Shown piece by piece: positions 1-5,386 of a stretch of 7,840 bases of DNA (positions are counted from its first letter, which is position 1; every line of letters begins with the position of its first letter). Source of the stretch: Candidatus Curtissbacteria bacterium RIFCSPLOWO2_01_FULL_41_18 (GTDB taxonomy: Bacteria > Patescibacteriota > Microgenomatia > Curtissbacterales > GWA2-41-24); assembly GCA_001776475.1 (NCBI GenBank), contig MFBQ01000028.1:1368-9207 (forward strand), given 5' to 3'. The position numbers and the translations under genes were made by a program. A model generated the notes under the pieces. The model searched no databases and was not told the origin of the DNA. It saw only the letters and a program-made list of their open reading frames with translations.

Positions 1-638
1 CCGAAAATAGCCTCAATGACTATTTTGTTTTTGTCGTTAGTAACCGGATCAATTGTGAACATAACCCCGCTGGTTTCCGACTGGATCATTTTTTGCACTG
101 GAACGGCAATGCCGACTTTCAAGTGATCAAAGTTTTTTTGAGCCCTGTAAAAAACAGCCCTTGCCTCAAAAAGTGATGCCCAGGCGTCAATGATTGCTTT
201 TTTGAGATTTTCCTTACCTCGTATATTTAAAAAAGTTGCCTGTTGACCGGCAAAGGAGGCTTGTGGAAGATCTTCGGCGGTTGCAGAAGAGCGAGCAGCA
301 ACATAGACGTCTTGTGTACCGGATAATTTTTTGTAAAAACTATAGAGCTTTTCCTGAAGATCTTTACCTAGCTTTATTTGTTTTATGAGATCTTGGCAAG
401 CTTTAGCTTTTGACTCAAGTTGTGTGGGATTTTCAACGTCCAGGTTGTATAGAAGTGAACGAATCCTATCAAGTATGCCTGAGGCTTTAATGCAGTTAAA
501 GTAGGCTTGTGATGTAACTATGAATCCATCCGGGACTGGTATTTTTATTTTGTAAAGCTCACCCAAATTTGCACCTTTACCACCTACGAGCCCAATGTCG
601 TCTTTATCTACATCTGAGAACCAAACGATATCTTGCAT
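1..638 (-). CDS. ppsA: Phosphoenolpyruvate synthase, N-terminal part (runs off the left edge)
   Basis: PEP synthase converts pyruvate, ATP and water to PEP, AMP and phosphate in the cytosol (gluconeogenic direction). Only 212 codons are visible of a family usually about 750-800 aa long, so this is most of the N-terminal ATP/pyruvate-binding domain. Seen in the translation: GGKGANLGEL at about residues 18-27, PVPDGF soon after, the ATP-binding signature ARSSATAEDLPQASFAGQQ at about 115-133, and SGVMFTIDPVT at about 190-200. The RSSATAEDLP form separates PEP synthase from pyruvate phosphate dikinase. The ATG at 638 fits the family N-terminus (MQDIVWFSDVDKDD); an in-frame TTG at 662 is possible but less likely. 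No clear Shine-Dalgarno sequence precedes it. It lies 54 nt behind holA in the same direction, so it may be read through or use its own weak promoter. The histidine-swivel and PEP-binding domains lie outside the window. Confidence 0.93.
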   Translation of the reverse strand, partial: MQDIVWFSDVDKDDIGLVGGKGANLGELYKIKIPVPDGFIVTSQAYFNCIKASGILDRIRSLLYNLDVENPTQLESKAKACQDLIKQIKLGKDLQEKLYSFYKKLSGTQDVYVAARSSATAEDLPQASFAGQQATFLNIRGKENLKKAIIDAWASLFEARAVFYRAQKNFDHLKVGIAVPVQKMIQSETSGVMFTIDPVTNDKNKIVIEAIF

Positions 639-657
639 GAAGCACTGACACTTTCGA

Positions 658-674
658 CCCAAACCATAGTTGGG
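658..674 (-). other. Small hairpin in the ppsA leader
   Basis: CCCAA and TTGGG are separated by 7 nt, giving a 5-bp stem. On the minus strand it is not followed by a T-run, so it is not a terminator for holA. It sits about 20 nt upstream of the ppsA start and could affect translation initiation, where no Shine-Dalgarno sequence is visible. The stem is short and the significance is doubtful. Confidence 0.25.
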
Positions 675-686
675 GCAGTTTTTTCA

Positions 687-695
687 ATTGTATCA
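687..695 (-). promoter_or_regulatory. Candidate extended -10 promoter for ppsA
   Basis: Read on the minus strand, TGATACAAT is a TGn extended -10 (TG at 695-694, TACAAT at 692-687). Its TGA is at the same time the holA stop codon. The -35 position 17 nt upstream is poor. The predicted start is near 680, giving a leader of about 42 nt to the ppsA ATG. Short AT-rich matches like this arise by chance, so this is only a candidate. Confidence 0.3.
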
Positions 696-1391
696 TTTTT
701 GGCTGGACTTGAGATACTTAAGAAGTAAGAGCGAAATTAAAGTATTTTCATCAAGGTTTGAAGTGCCGCTTTTTATCATAAAATCAAGTTTTAAAAGTGC
801 ATCGTAAAGTTTAAAAAGTGTTGTAACACTTAGCATTTTTGCTTGGGCCGAAAGCCTCTGCCATTGCCAGTCTGCTATTTGTCTACCGGTTACTCGCGAT
901 GCCATGTCTTTTTTGACATTCAGTTTCACTAACATTAAAAGGAGTATTCTGGCAGTTAAGTGCCAGATCAGGCCTTGGCTACTGCTGCCCAGTTTATTTA
1001 GAAAATCGATCGATCTTTTCGAGTTGTTTGAAATGGAGTCTAGAAAGTAAAATAGGGTTGGCGCTGGTTTGAACTCTTCAATTGCAAGACTCGGGTTTTT
1101 TTTAAAGGTACCGGTATTGATAGCCGATTTTTCCCAAAAAAAGACCGGTATATCTTTGGGAATTTTTTCCATTTGGCCAAAACTAATCTTTTTGGCTGTC
1201 AAAAAATTCTCCAAAATAATGACTTTTTTCTCACTCAGAAGGTCTTTTGCAAAAACTGAGAGGTAATAATCTTCCTGACTATTTTTATCGGCCGAAAGTC
1301 TTACTTTTTCAAATTCTGGGTAGCTTTTTAATATGTTTTGCAATTTATTATAAGAGGCGAAGACATCATCCCCGTGAAGAATATAAATCAT
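693..1391 (-). CDS. holA: DNA polymerase III delta subunit (HolA-like, short form)
   Basis: The delta subunit of the clamp loader opens the beta sliding clamp and passes it to DNA. The 232-aa product begins MIYILHGDD, the usual delta N-terminus (IYLLYGEE type), followed by the 'DLLSEKKVIILENFL' strand region at about residues 50-64. A helical C-terminal region with 'RSIDFLNKLGSS' and 'LLLMLVKLNVKKD' resembles the part that packs into the pentameric clamp-loader collar. Family members are usually around 320-345 aa, so this one is about 100 residues short; reduced forms are common in CPR genomes (from memory). Its ATG overlaps the stop of the upstream EF-like gene as ATGA (1388-1391), which suggests translational coupling; no separate Shine-Dalgarno sequence is visible. 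The fold assignment rests on N-terminal similarity and general architecture, so function is probable rather than certain. Confidence 0.75.
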   Translation of the reverse strand: MIYILHGDDVFASYNKLQNILKSYPEFEKVRLSADKNSQEDYYLSVFAKDLLSEKKVIILENFLTAKKISFGQMEKIPKDIPVFFWEKSAINTGTFKKNPSLAIEEFKPAPTLFYFLDSISNNSKRSIDFLNKLGSSSQGLIWHLTARILLLMLVKLNVKKDMASRVTGRQIADWQWQRLSAQAKMLSVTTLFKLYDALLKLDFMIKSGTSNLDENTLISLLLLKYLKSSQK

Positions 1392-1648
1392 GCTACTTTG
1401 GTAATTGGTGAATTTGTCTTCACAGGTTTTTCAGTCTTGAGGCCAAATTCGTCTCCAGATTTTGCGATATCAATATTTGCATGTTCTATCTGCATTGAGG
1501 ACACAGTTTGGGTAAAAGGGGAACCGCTTTTATCCAAAAACTCTACTTTATCGCCAATCTTAAGATCTCCTTTTGTTAATTTGACCACCGCTACTTGTAT
1601 TTTGTCATAATAATGGGTGACTGTCCCAACTTTTTGATTAGTTATAAT
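1388..1648 (-). CDS. Translation elongation factor-like small protein (EF-Tu/IF2 domain II-like), ATT or ATA start
   Basis: The product is about 86 aa. The reading frame contains KVGTVTHYYDKIQVAVV, then LTKGDLKIGDKVEF, then FTQTVSSMQIEHANIDIAKSGDEFGLK and PV. This matches the small beta-barrel 'translation elongation factor-like' proteins of CPR bacteria and archaea, which resemble domain II of translational GTPases and carry no GTPase domain. The biochemical role is unknown. The first conventional start in frame (GTG at 1588) would cut off the conserved KVGTVTHYYDK strand and has no Shine-Dalgarno sequence. An AGGAGGTGAT at 1660-1651 points instead to ATT at 1648 (6-nt spacer) or ATA at 1645 (9-nt spacer); the TGA at 1654 closes the frame upstream. 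The gene lies 25 nt behind xseB and overlaps holA by 4 bp. The family call is firm; the exact start codon is an inference. Confidence 0.8.
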   Translation of the reverse strand: MITNQKVGTVTHYYDKIQVAVVKLTKGDLKIGDKVEFLDKSGSPFTQTVSSMQIEHANIDIAKSGDEFGLKTEKPVKTNSPITKVA

Positions 1649-1650
1649 AA

Positions 1651-1660
1651 ATCACCTCCT
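1651..1660 (-). promoter_or_regulatory. Perfect Shine-Dalgarno sequence deciding a non-standard start
   Basis: AGGAGGTGAT is fully complementary to the usual 3' end of 16S rRNA. No ATG, GTG or TTG lies at a normal distance; only ATT (1648) and ATA (1645) are in frame with the conserved protein. It is the strongest ribosome-binding site in the window, whereas most genes here have none that is recognisable. Confidence 0.85.
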
Positions 1661-1673
1661 TTTAATATCCGTA

Positions 1674-1883
1674 TTAGTTATCCGGATCCTCTTTGAGGAT
1701 CTTAGTTATTTTAACATTTGCTTGTGTTAATTTATCCTTGCATGATTTGTGCAATCTTACACCTTCTTCTAGAAGTTTGAGGCCTTCCTCCAGGTCAAGG
1801 TTAGGATCTTCAAGTTTATTAATAATTTCTTCAAGTCGATGTAGTGCTTTCGAAAAACTAAGAGTGCCCGGATCTTTTGTCAT
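1674..1883 (-). CDS. xseB: Exonuclease VII small subunit
   Basis: XseB is the small helical subunit that binds XseA in multiple copies to form exonuclease VII, a metal-independent nuclease that degrades single-stranded DNA from both ends into oligonucleotides. The 69-aa product has the diagnostic pattern LSFSKALHRLEEIINKLED (about 8-26) followed by LDLEEGLKLLEEGVRLHKSC (about 29-48), i.e. two long amphipathic helices with the conserved Leu-Glu-Glu-Ile and Leu-Glu-Glu-Gly positions. The length is close to the family norm (about 70-80 aa). The ATG at 1883 lies inside the end of xseA (26-bp overlap), so translation is probably coupled; no independent Shine-Dalgarno sequence is seen. The stop is TAA. 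Confidence 0.93.
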   Translation of the reverse strand: MTKDPGTLSFSKALHRLEEIINKLEDPNLDLEEGLKLLEEGVRLHKSCKDKLTQANVKITKILKEDPDN

Positions 1884-3138
1884 ATATTACTTTAGATTTA
1901 ACCGATGATTTGAAGCTACCATCAACCAATTTTACTGCAACCGTACTGCCAACGACAATAGAATCAATACTTTTGGCAATTTTACCACTGTTGTCGGCTA
2001 CAATTGAATATCCTCTTTCAAGCGTATTTTTGGGAGAAAGCGCCATGAGTGTTCTCTTGGCAGATTCCAGCTTTTGGCTATTTTTTGCAATTAAGAGTTT
2101 GGTGTTCATGGCCATATCCCGGAGAACTTTTTTTAGCTTCTCGTCGGCTTGTGTTATCAGTTGCTTGTGTCTTTTTAACGATTCCTTTAGCGTGTTGAGC
2201 CTGTGAGGAATATCTTTAAAACTGGTTTTAATTCTTTGAAGTTGATAAAAATTATAGTCCAGTTTTTGAAAATTAGTCGAAAAATAATAATTTGATCTTA
2301 ATTGTAGTTGCTGTTTTAAGTTTGCAAGCTTTTCTAAAAAATGGACATAGCCTTGGGTAATGATATTGGCAGCGTCAGTCGGGGTTGAAGCTCGCCTATC
2401 AGCAACCCATTCAGCCAGGGACTCATTGGTCTCGTGCCCAATAGCGACTATTGTTGGTGTTTTCATTTTAAAAATTGCTCTTGCGACCAACTCGTTGTTA
2501 AAGGCTGCAAGATCTTCAAGCGATCCTCCTCCTCTTGTAATTGCGATCACGTCGAAACCGCCTTTATCAACAAGTGGCAAAATTTCAAGAAGCTGTGGTA
2601 TAGATCTTGGTCCCTGGACCCTGACATCAGCTACGTACAATTTAATAAAGGGGATTTTGTCTCGGGTATGTTTTTTAAAATCGTTCCAAGCATCAGAACC
2701 GTATGAAGTAACAACACAAACTTTTTTGGGGTAGCGGGGAATTTCCCTTTTATACTTTTGGTCAAATATCCCTTCTTTTTTGAGCCTGGCAATTGTTTCA
2801 TGCAGCTTTTTGAGAATTAAGCCTTCGCCTGCCGGTTCAATTTGATGTATTCGAAATTGATATTTTCCAAGGGGCTCGTATAAGCTTAACTCTCCAAAAG
2901 CCAAAATGTATTGACCAAATGGTTCGCTTGCTAATTGAGAAATGATGTTACCGTCGATAATGCAGGGTAAAATGGCAAGATCATCTTTTAAATCTAAGTA
3001 AAAAAAATTGTAGCCGGGGTTTTTCTTTAGGGTCGATATTTCTCCCTCAACCCAAAAGACCATTTGTTCAAGAGCAAGCCTTGCAAAATAGTTAACTTCA
3101 GAAACAGAATAAATTTTTCTTGCGTCTTGTTGTCTCAC
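1858..3138 (-). CDS. xseA: Exonuclease VII large subunit
   Basis: This is the catalytic subunit of exonuclease VII, acting on single-stranded DNA in repair and recombination. The 426-aa product (E. coli XseA is 456 aa) has an N-terminal OB-fold region (about 10-105, starting YSVSEVN and containing WVEGEIS). The catalytic core holds VVTSYGSDAWNDF (about 142-154), RGGGSLEDLAAFNNE (202-216), GHETN (234-238) and VADRRASTPTDAA (245-257). A long coiled-coil region (about 265-365) should bind XseB, and LERGYSIV (373-380) lies in the C-terminal segment. The usual GHETD is GHETN here, and the following T-L-x-D is S-L-A-E; the rest of the signature is intact, so an active enzyme is expected. The start is GTG at 3138, with an in-frame TAA at 3147-3145 just upstream. 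It is first in the cluster xseA-xseB-EF-like-holA. Confidence 0.95.
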   Translation of the reverse strand: MRQQDARKIYSVSEVNYFARLALEQMVFWVEGEISTLKKNPGYNFFYLDLKDDLAILPCIIDGNIISQLASEPFGQYILAFGELSLYEPLGKYQFRIHQIEPAGEGLILKKLHETIARLKKEGIFDQKYKREIPRYPKKVCVVTSYGSDAWNDFKKHTRDKIPFIKLYVADVRVQGPRSIPQLLEILPLVDKGGFDVIAITRGGGSLEDLAAFNNELVARAIFKMKTPTIVAIGHETNESLAEWVADRRASTPTDAANIITQGYVHFLEKLANLKQQLQLRSNYYFSTNFQKLDYNFYQLQRIKTSFKDIPHRLNTLKESLKRHKQLITQADEKLKKVLRDMAMNTKLLIAKNSQKLESAKRTLMALSPKNTLERGYSIVADNSGKIAKSIDSIVVGSTVAVKLVDGSFKSSVKSKVIYDKRSGHS

Positions 3139-3146
3139 AACGATTT

Positions 3147-3155
3147 AATATAGCA
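3147..3155 (-). promoter_or_regulatory. Extended -10 promoter of xseA, predicting a leaderless mRNA
   Basis: On the minus strand TGCTATATT is a TGn extended -10 (TATATT at 3152-3147). The expected transcription start is 3140-3138, which coincides with the GTG start of xseA. There is no usable -35 (CCCCCA at the expected place) and no Shine-Dalgarno sequence. This fits a leaderless or nearly leaderless transcript. Confidence 0.5.
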
Positions 3156-3176
3156 TTTTAGCTTTAATTTGGGGGG

Positions 3177-3205
3177 TTGACAACTAATTTTTCCCGTTGT
3201 ATAAA
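3177..3205 (+). promoter_or_regulatory. Consensus sigma70-type promoter driving a plus-strand small RNA
   Basis: TTGACA at 3177-3182 is a perfect -35. A 17-nt spacer leads to TATAAA at 3200-3205, followed by T. The predicted start is about 3211-3212, at the first base pairs of the tandem-hairpin RNA. It points away from xseA and toward the 3' end of the 223-aa gene; no plus-strand protein gene follows. It is one of the best promoter matches in the window. Confidence 0.7.
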
Positions 3206-3210
3206 TAGCT

Positions 3211-3270
3211 GCTTATCGCAAGATAGGCAACTTGAAAGGGCTTCTCGCAAGAGAGGCCTTTTCTTATTCT
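3211..3270 (+). ncRNA. Candidate small structured RNA: two tandem GCAA-tetraloop hairpins
   Basis: Two hairpins lie in tandem. Hairpin 1 (3210-3229) is TGCTTATC-GCAA-GATAGGCA. Hairpin 2 (3239-3258) is GGCTTCTC-GCAA-GAGAGGCC and extends outward to 3234-3263. They differ at two base pairs, and in both the change is compensatory (T-A to G-C, and A-T to C-G); the same T-G wobble is kept in both. On the plus strand every stem position pairs and the loops are GNRA type. On the minus strand the wobbles become A-C mismatches, so plus is the functional strand. A consensus promoter lies immediately upstream and a T-rich tail follows hairpin 2, giving a transcript of about 55-60 nt. There is no ORF inside. 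I do not recognise it as a named RNA family. It might instead be a protein-binding site in DNA or an elaborate terminator for the convergent gene. Confidence 0.65.
3234..3270 (+). terminator. Intrinsic terminator of the small RNA
   Basis: Hairpin 2 extends to 13 bp: GAAAG (3234-3238) pairs with TTTTC (3259-3263) outside the 8-bp GC-rich core and GCAA loop. The sequence 3259-3270 is TTTTCTTATTCT. It could also stop the 223-aa gene coming from the other side, but the minus-strand version has two mismatches and only a short T-run. Confidence 0.65.
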
Positions 3271-3275
3271 CTGCC

Positions 3276-3947
3276 CTAAAAGTATTTCAAGCTTTCCACG
3301 ATTTGCTTCAAATCATCCTTGTACCCGTTAACGTTGTCGGTTGATTCAAGTTGCACATACGAAATTCTAAGAGGTATTTTAGCGTCGAGAACCAAATAAG
3401 TCACTTTAGTAAAACCTCTTGGAATTGTTGCTGAGCCGGTTGAGGCGGTTTCGATTTTCTTAACGATCTTGTCGGCGATTTCAACGTTTTGGGACGAGAG
3501 AACATTATAAAACTCATTAGGATTTTCATAAAACTTGACTGTATTTTCCCACTGCCAGGGAGGAATTACCTCTATTTCTATTGGCGCAAAACTATCCTCA
3601 ACTAGTTTAGTGATTACAAAGGAATAAGGAGCAAAGAAACGACATTTTTGGTCATCTGAGTTATAAGTTGTAAACCAGTCACCCGGGTAGGCTAATTGAT
3701 AGCCATAAACAGTATTGGCGCAAAGTTTTACATGGGATCCTATAACTTCTGGCGTTTGAGTATCAGCGTATGGTAGGGGTTTTTCTAGTGAACTATTGGT
3801 AATTTTCTGAATTGAGTTGACCTTTGATTTAAATAACTTATTTATCGGCTCGTACTTCCCCACAGAATAGAAAAGTAATCCGTAGAAAATAAGAAAAACT
3901 ATTACAAAGCCTTTGGTTATTTTTCGCTTGAATACGTGAAGCGTCAA
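3276..3947 (-). CDS. Membrane-anchored hypothetical protein with a possible PsbP-like domain
   Basis: Function not recognised. The 223-aa product has a basic N-terminus (KRKITK), one hydrophobic segment at about 12-30 (GFVIVFLIFYGLLFYSV), a polar linker to about 75, and a globular domain probably outside the membrane. YGYQLAYPGDWF at about 81-92 is the kind of strand-turn seen at the start of PsbP/DUF1795-like domains; this is suggestive only. Two cysteines (76 and 102) flank it and could pair. The start is TTG at 3947: no ATG or GTG lies before the membrane segment, and AGGGG at 3960-3956 is a fair Shine-Dalgarno sequence with an 8-nt spacer. It follows the 92-aa gene by about 75 nt in the same direction and converges on the small RNA. 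Stop TAG. Confidence 0.75.
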   Translation of the reverse strand: MTLHVFKRKITKGFVIVFLIFYGLLFYSVGKYEPINKLFKSKVNSIQKITNSSLEKPLPYADTQTPEVIGSHVKLCANTVYGYQLAYPGDWFTTYNSDDQKCRFFAPYSFVITKLVEDSFAPIEIEVIPPWQWENTVKFYENPNEFYNVLSSQNVEIADKIVKKIETASTGSATIPRGFTKVTYLVLDAKIPLRISYVQLESTDNVNGYKDDLKQIVESLKYF

Positions 3948-3966
3948 CTAATCGTCCCCTAATCTC

Positions 3967-3996
3967 AGGATAGGGACTTGCGCTGTCTAATGTCAA
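3967..3996 (-). promoter_or_regulatory. Candidate promoter of the 223-aa gene
   Basis: On the minus strand TTGACA (3996-3991) is a perfect -35, followed by an 18-nt spacer and TATCCT (3972-3967), a 4/6 match to the -10. The predicted start is near 3960, just at the AGGGG ribosome-binding site of the TTG-started gene. CCCTA (3975-3971) and TAGGG (3961-3957) could form a small stem around the start site. Moderate support. Confidence 0.4.
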
Positions 3997-4022
3997 CAAA
4001 CGTGCGCCCTATTTGTAATAAC

Positions 4023-4301
4023 TTAGGCTGATGCGCCACTTGATCCATCGTTAGACGATGTGCCAGGCTCATTGTCTTCGACAACAGGTGGTGGCGGGGC
4101 GATTTCTTCGCCAGCTGAATTACCACCTGCTGGCGGATTTGACTCTGGCGCCGGCGTTGGAGTTTCGTTGGGCGTTGTTACATCCGGAGTCGTGGGGGTT
4201 TGAGGCTGATCTTGAGTCTGATCGCCAGCCCCCATCCCTGGTGAATCATCCGTGTTGGTAGGATCTTGACCAACTGGATTTTGGTTATCGTTAGGGTCCA
4301 T
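4023..4301 (-). CDS. Pro/Asp-rich, basic-residue-free, probably disordered small protein
   Basis: Function not recognised. The 92-aa product is low complexity: about 18 prolines, 10 Asp and 6 Glu, many Thr/Gly/Asn/Gln, and no Lys, Arg, His, Leu, Phe, Tyr, Trp or Cys. It should be intrinsically disordered and strongly acidic, with no signal peptide or membrane segment. A run of four prolines stands at 69-72 (APPPPVVED). Coding status is supported by the best-formed ribosome-binding site after the EF-like gene (AAAGGAG at 4315-4309, 7-nt spacer to the ATG), a promoter upstream and a TAA stop. It is visibly GC-richer than its neighbours, as expected from Pro/Gly/Ala codons. It sits between two membrane-anchored proteins; a surface or linker role would be a guess. 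Confidence 0.7.
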   Translation of the reverse strand: MDPNDNQNPVGQDPTNTDDSPGMGAGDQTQDQPQTPTTPDVTTPNETPTPAPESNPPAGGNSAGEEIAPPPPVVEDNEPGTSSNDGSSGASA

Positions 4302-4326
4302 CTTTAGTCTCCTTTCCTTAGTTTAC

Positions 4327-4357
4327 ATTTTAACAAATTTCGATATTGGTTTGTAAA
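4327..4357 (-). promoter_or_regulatory. Candidate promoter of the 92-aa gene
   Basis: TGTTAAAAT (4335-4327) is a TGn extended -10. TTTACA at 4357-4352 is a 5/6 -35, with a long 19-nt spacer. The predicted start is near 4320, leaving a leader of about 20 nt that contains the AAAGGAG site. The short leader and good ribosome-binding site make the arrangement coherent. Confidence 0.5.
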
Positions 4358-4381
4358 GAGCCTAAAACATATTTTAAGAAA

Positions 4382-5374
4382 TCACTTGCCCTGAGCATCT
4401 GAAACAGCGTCGCTCAACCTTTCTTCAAGTGAATTTTGTTTAAGGTTAACCGCTGCCAGGTAATTTAGGTTTCCTTTTAAAGCTGTTAGTTTCTCGTTTT
4501 CCAACAGCAGTTCTTGGGAGAGAACATCATTTTCCCGTTTAGCACCGATTAAGATTTGATAAGCTTCTTCAAGTCTTGTTGCAGAATCGGGACTGCGCGG
4601 CTTATCACTTGAAAGAGTGCTCAAAATATTAGTTGAGACATTGGCAAGCAATTCAAGATAGGAAACTTGAGCGTCGTAGTAAGCTTTAAAATCTTCGGGC
4701 ACATTTAACTTTGAAAAATTATCAAGAGCCTTGTTGACATCGCTTTTAGTATTTTGGTAATAGTTTTTAATTTGGTCTTCCCTGCCTTCTTTCCAGAGTG
4801 ATTCATCGGATATACTGGCTAAATATGGACTGGGTCCCAATGCCATATGGATATCCTTTATGAACTGGTGGTCTTTATAAATCTTGTCTAAAATATTTTC
4901 TGTTTCTTGATAAAAAGTTATAAGATCCGCATTCAAGCCGGAATAAACTTGCGGCACATTAGTTTTTTGAAGTACAGTTTTCTGAAAAGAAATATTACCT
5001 TTAACAGCTTCGATTCTTGAGAGAACTTTTTGAGTCTGGTCAAGCGAGAGAAAATAACTACTTGTTGCTTCTTGATTGTCCTTTAGTTGACTGGCCACTT
5101 GAACCTTTGTACCGGCTACTTTAAACAACGAGATAGTTTCATCAAGTGATTGCTTTGTTTTGAAAAATCCATCATTAGCAAGCTCTAAGTACTGACCTTG
5201 GGCATGTGATATTGAAATCTTTTTAGCGTAGTAGACGAAGAAAGCGGAAAAAGTGCCTGCTATGATAAGGCCGAGAATAAGCACAAGAATCAGAGATTTC
5301 TTAAGTTTGGAAGTTTTTTTATAAAGTGTCTTTTCCAAAAAATCCAGGTACTGTCTATAAGATTGAATTATCAT
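4382..5374 (-). CDS. Single-pass membrane protein with long helical extracytoplasmic domain
   Basis: Function not recognised. The 330-aa product has a short cytoplasmic N-terminus ending in KKTSKLKKS, one membrane segment at about 28-50 (LILVLILGLIIAG then TFSAFFVYY), and a domain of about 275 residues rich in Leu, Lys, Gln, Glu and Ser with heptad-like spacing, consistent with a helical bundle or coiled coil. No cysteine, no signal peptidase site and no enzymatic motif is evident. The positive-inside rule predicts N-in, C-out. The ATG at 5374 is 12 nt after the stop of the rhomboid gene, so the two are almost certainly co-transcribed; there is no visible Shine-Dalgarno sequence. The membrane segment contains small, helix-weakening residues (GLIIAGTFS), so it is a reasonable candidate substrate for its protease neighbour. 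Stop TGA. Confidence 0.8.
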   Translation of the reverse strand: MIIQSYRQYLDFLEKTLYKKTSKLKKSLILVLILGLIIAGTFSAFFVYYAKKISISHAQGQYLELANDGFFKTKQSLDETISLFKVAGTKVQVASQLKDNQEATSSYFLSLDQTQKVLSRIEAVKGNISFQKTVLQKTNVPQVYSGLNADLITFYQETENILDKIYKDHQFIKDIHMALGPSPYLASISDESLWKEGREDQIKNYYQNTKSDVNKALDNFSKLNVPEDFKAYYDAQVSYLELLANVSTNILSTLSSDKPRSPDSATRLEEAYQILIGAKRENDVLSQELLLENEKLTALKGNLNYLAAVNLKQNSLEERLSDAVSDAQGK

Positions 5375-5386
5375 TGGATTTGCTAT

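Noticed and set aside
658..684. CCCAA/TTGGG hairpin followed by a T-run on the plus strand, as a terminator
   Set aside because: The stem is only 5 bp, it is not next to the T-run, and no plus-strand gene precedes it.
1069..1266. Plus-strand open frame inside holA
   Set aside because: Antisense to a recognisable gene, with low-complexity Phe/Ser/Lys content and no start signal.
1388..1588. GTG at 1588 as the start of the EF-like gene
   Set aside because: It would remove the conserved KVGTVTHYYDK segment and lacks a Shine-Dalgarno sequence, while a perfect one sits upstream.
1338..1610. Plus-strand open frame across the holA/EF-like junction
   Set aside because: Mirror of the conserved EF-like frame; no family resemblance.
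1693..2206. Plus-strand open frames over xseB and the 3' end of xseA
   Set aside because: Leu/Ser-rich antisense translations of coiled-coil coding sequence.
2360..2734. Two overlapping plus-strand frames inside the xseA catalytic core
   Set aside because: They cover the RGGGS/GHET coding region in antisense; the minus-strand frame is unmistakable.
4058..4261. Plus-strand frame antisense to the 92-aa gene
   Set aside because: The minus-strand frame has the ribosome-binding site and promoter; this one has neither.
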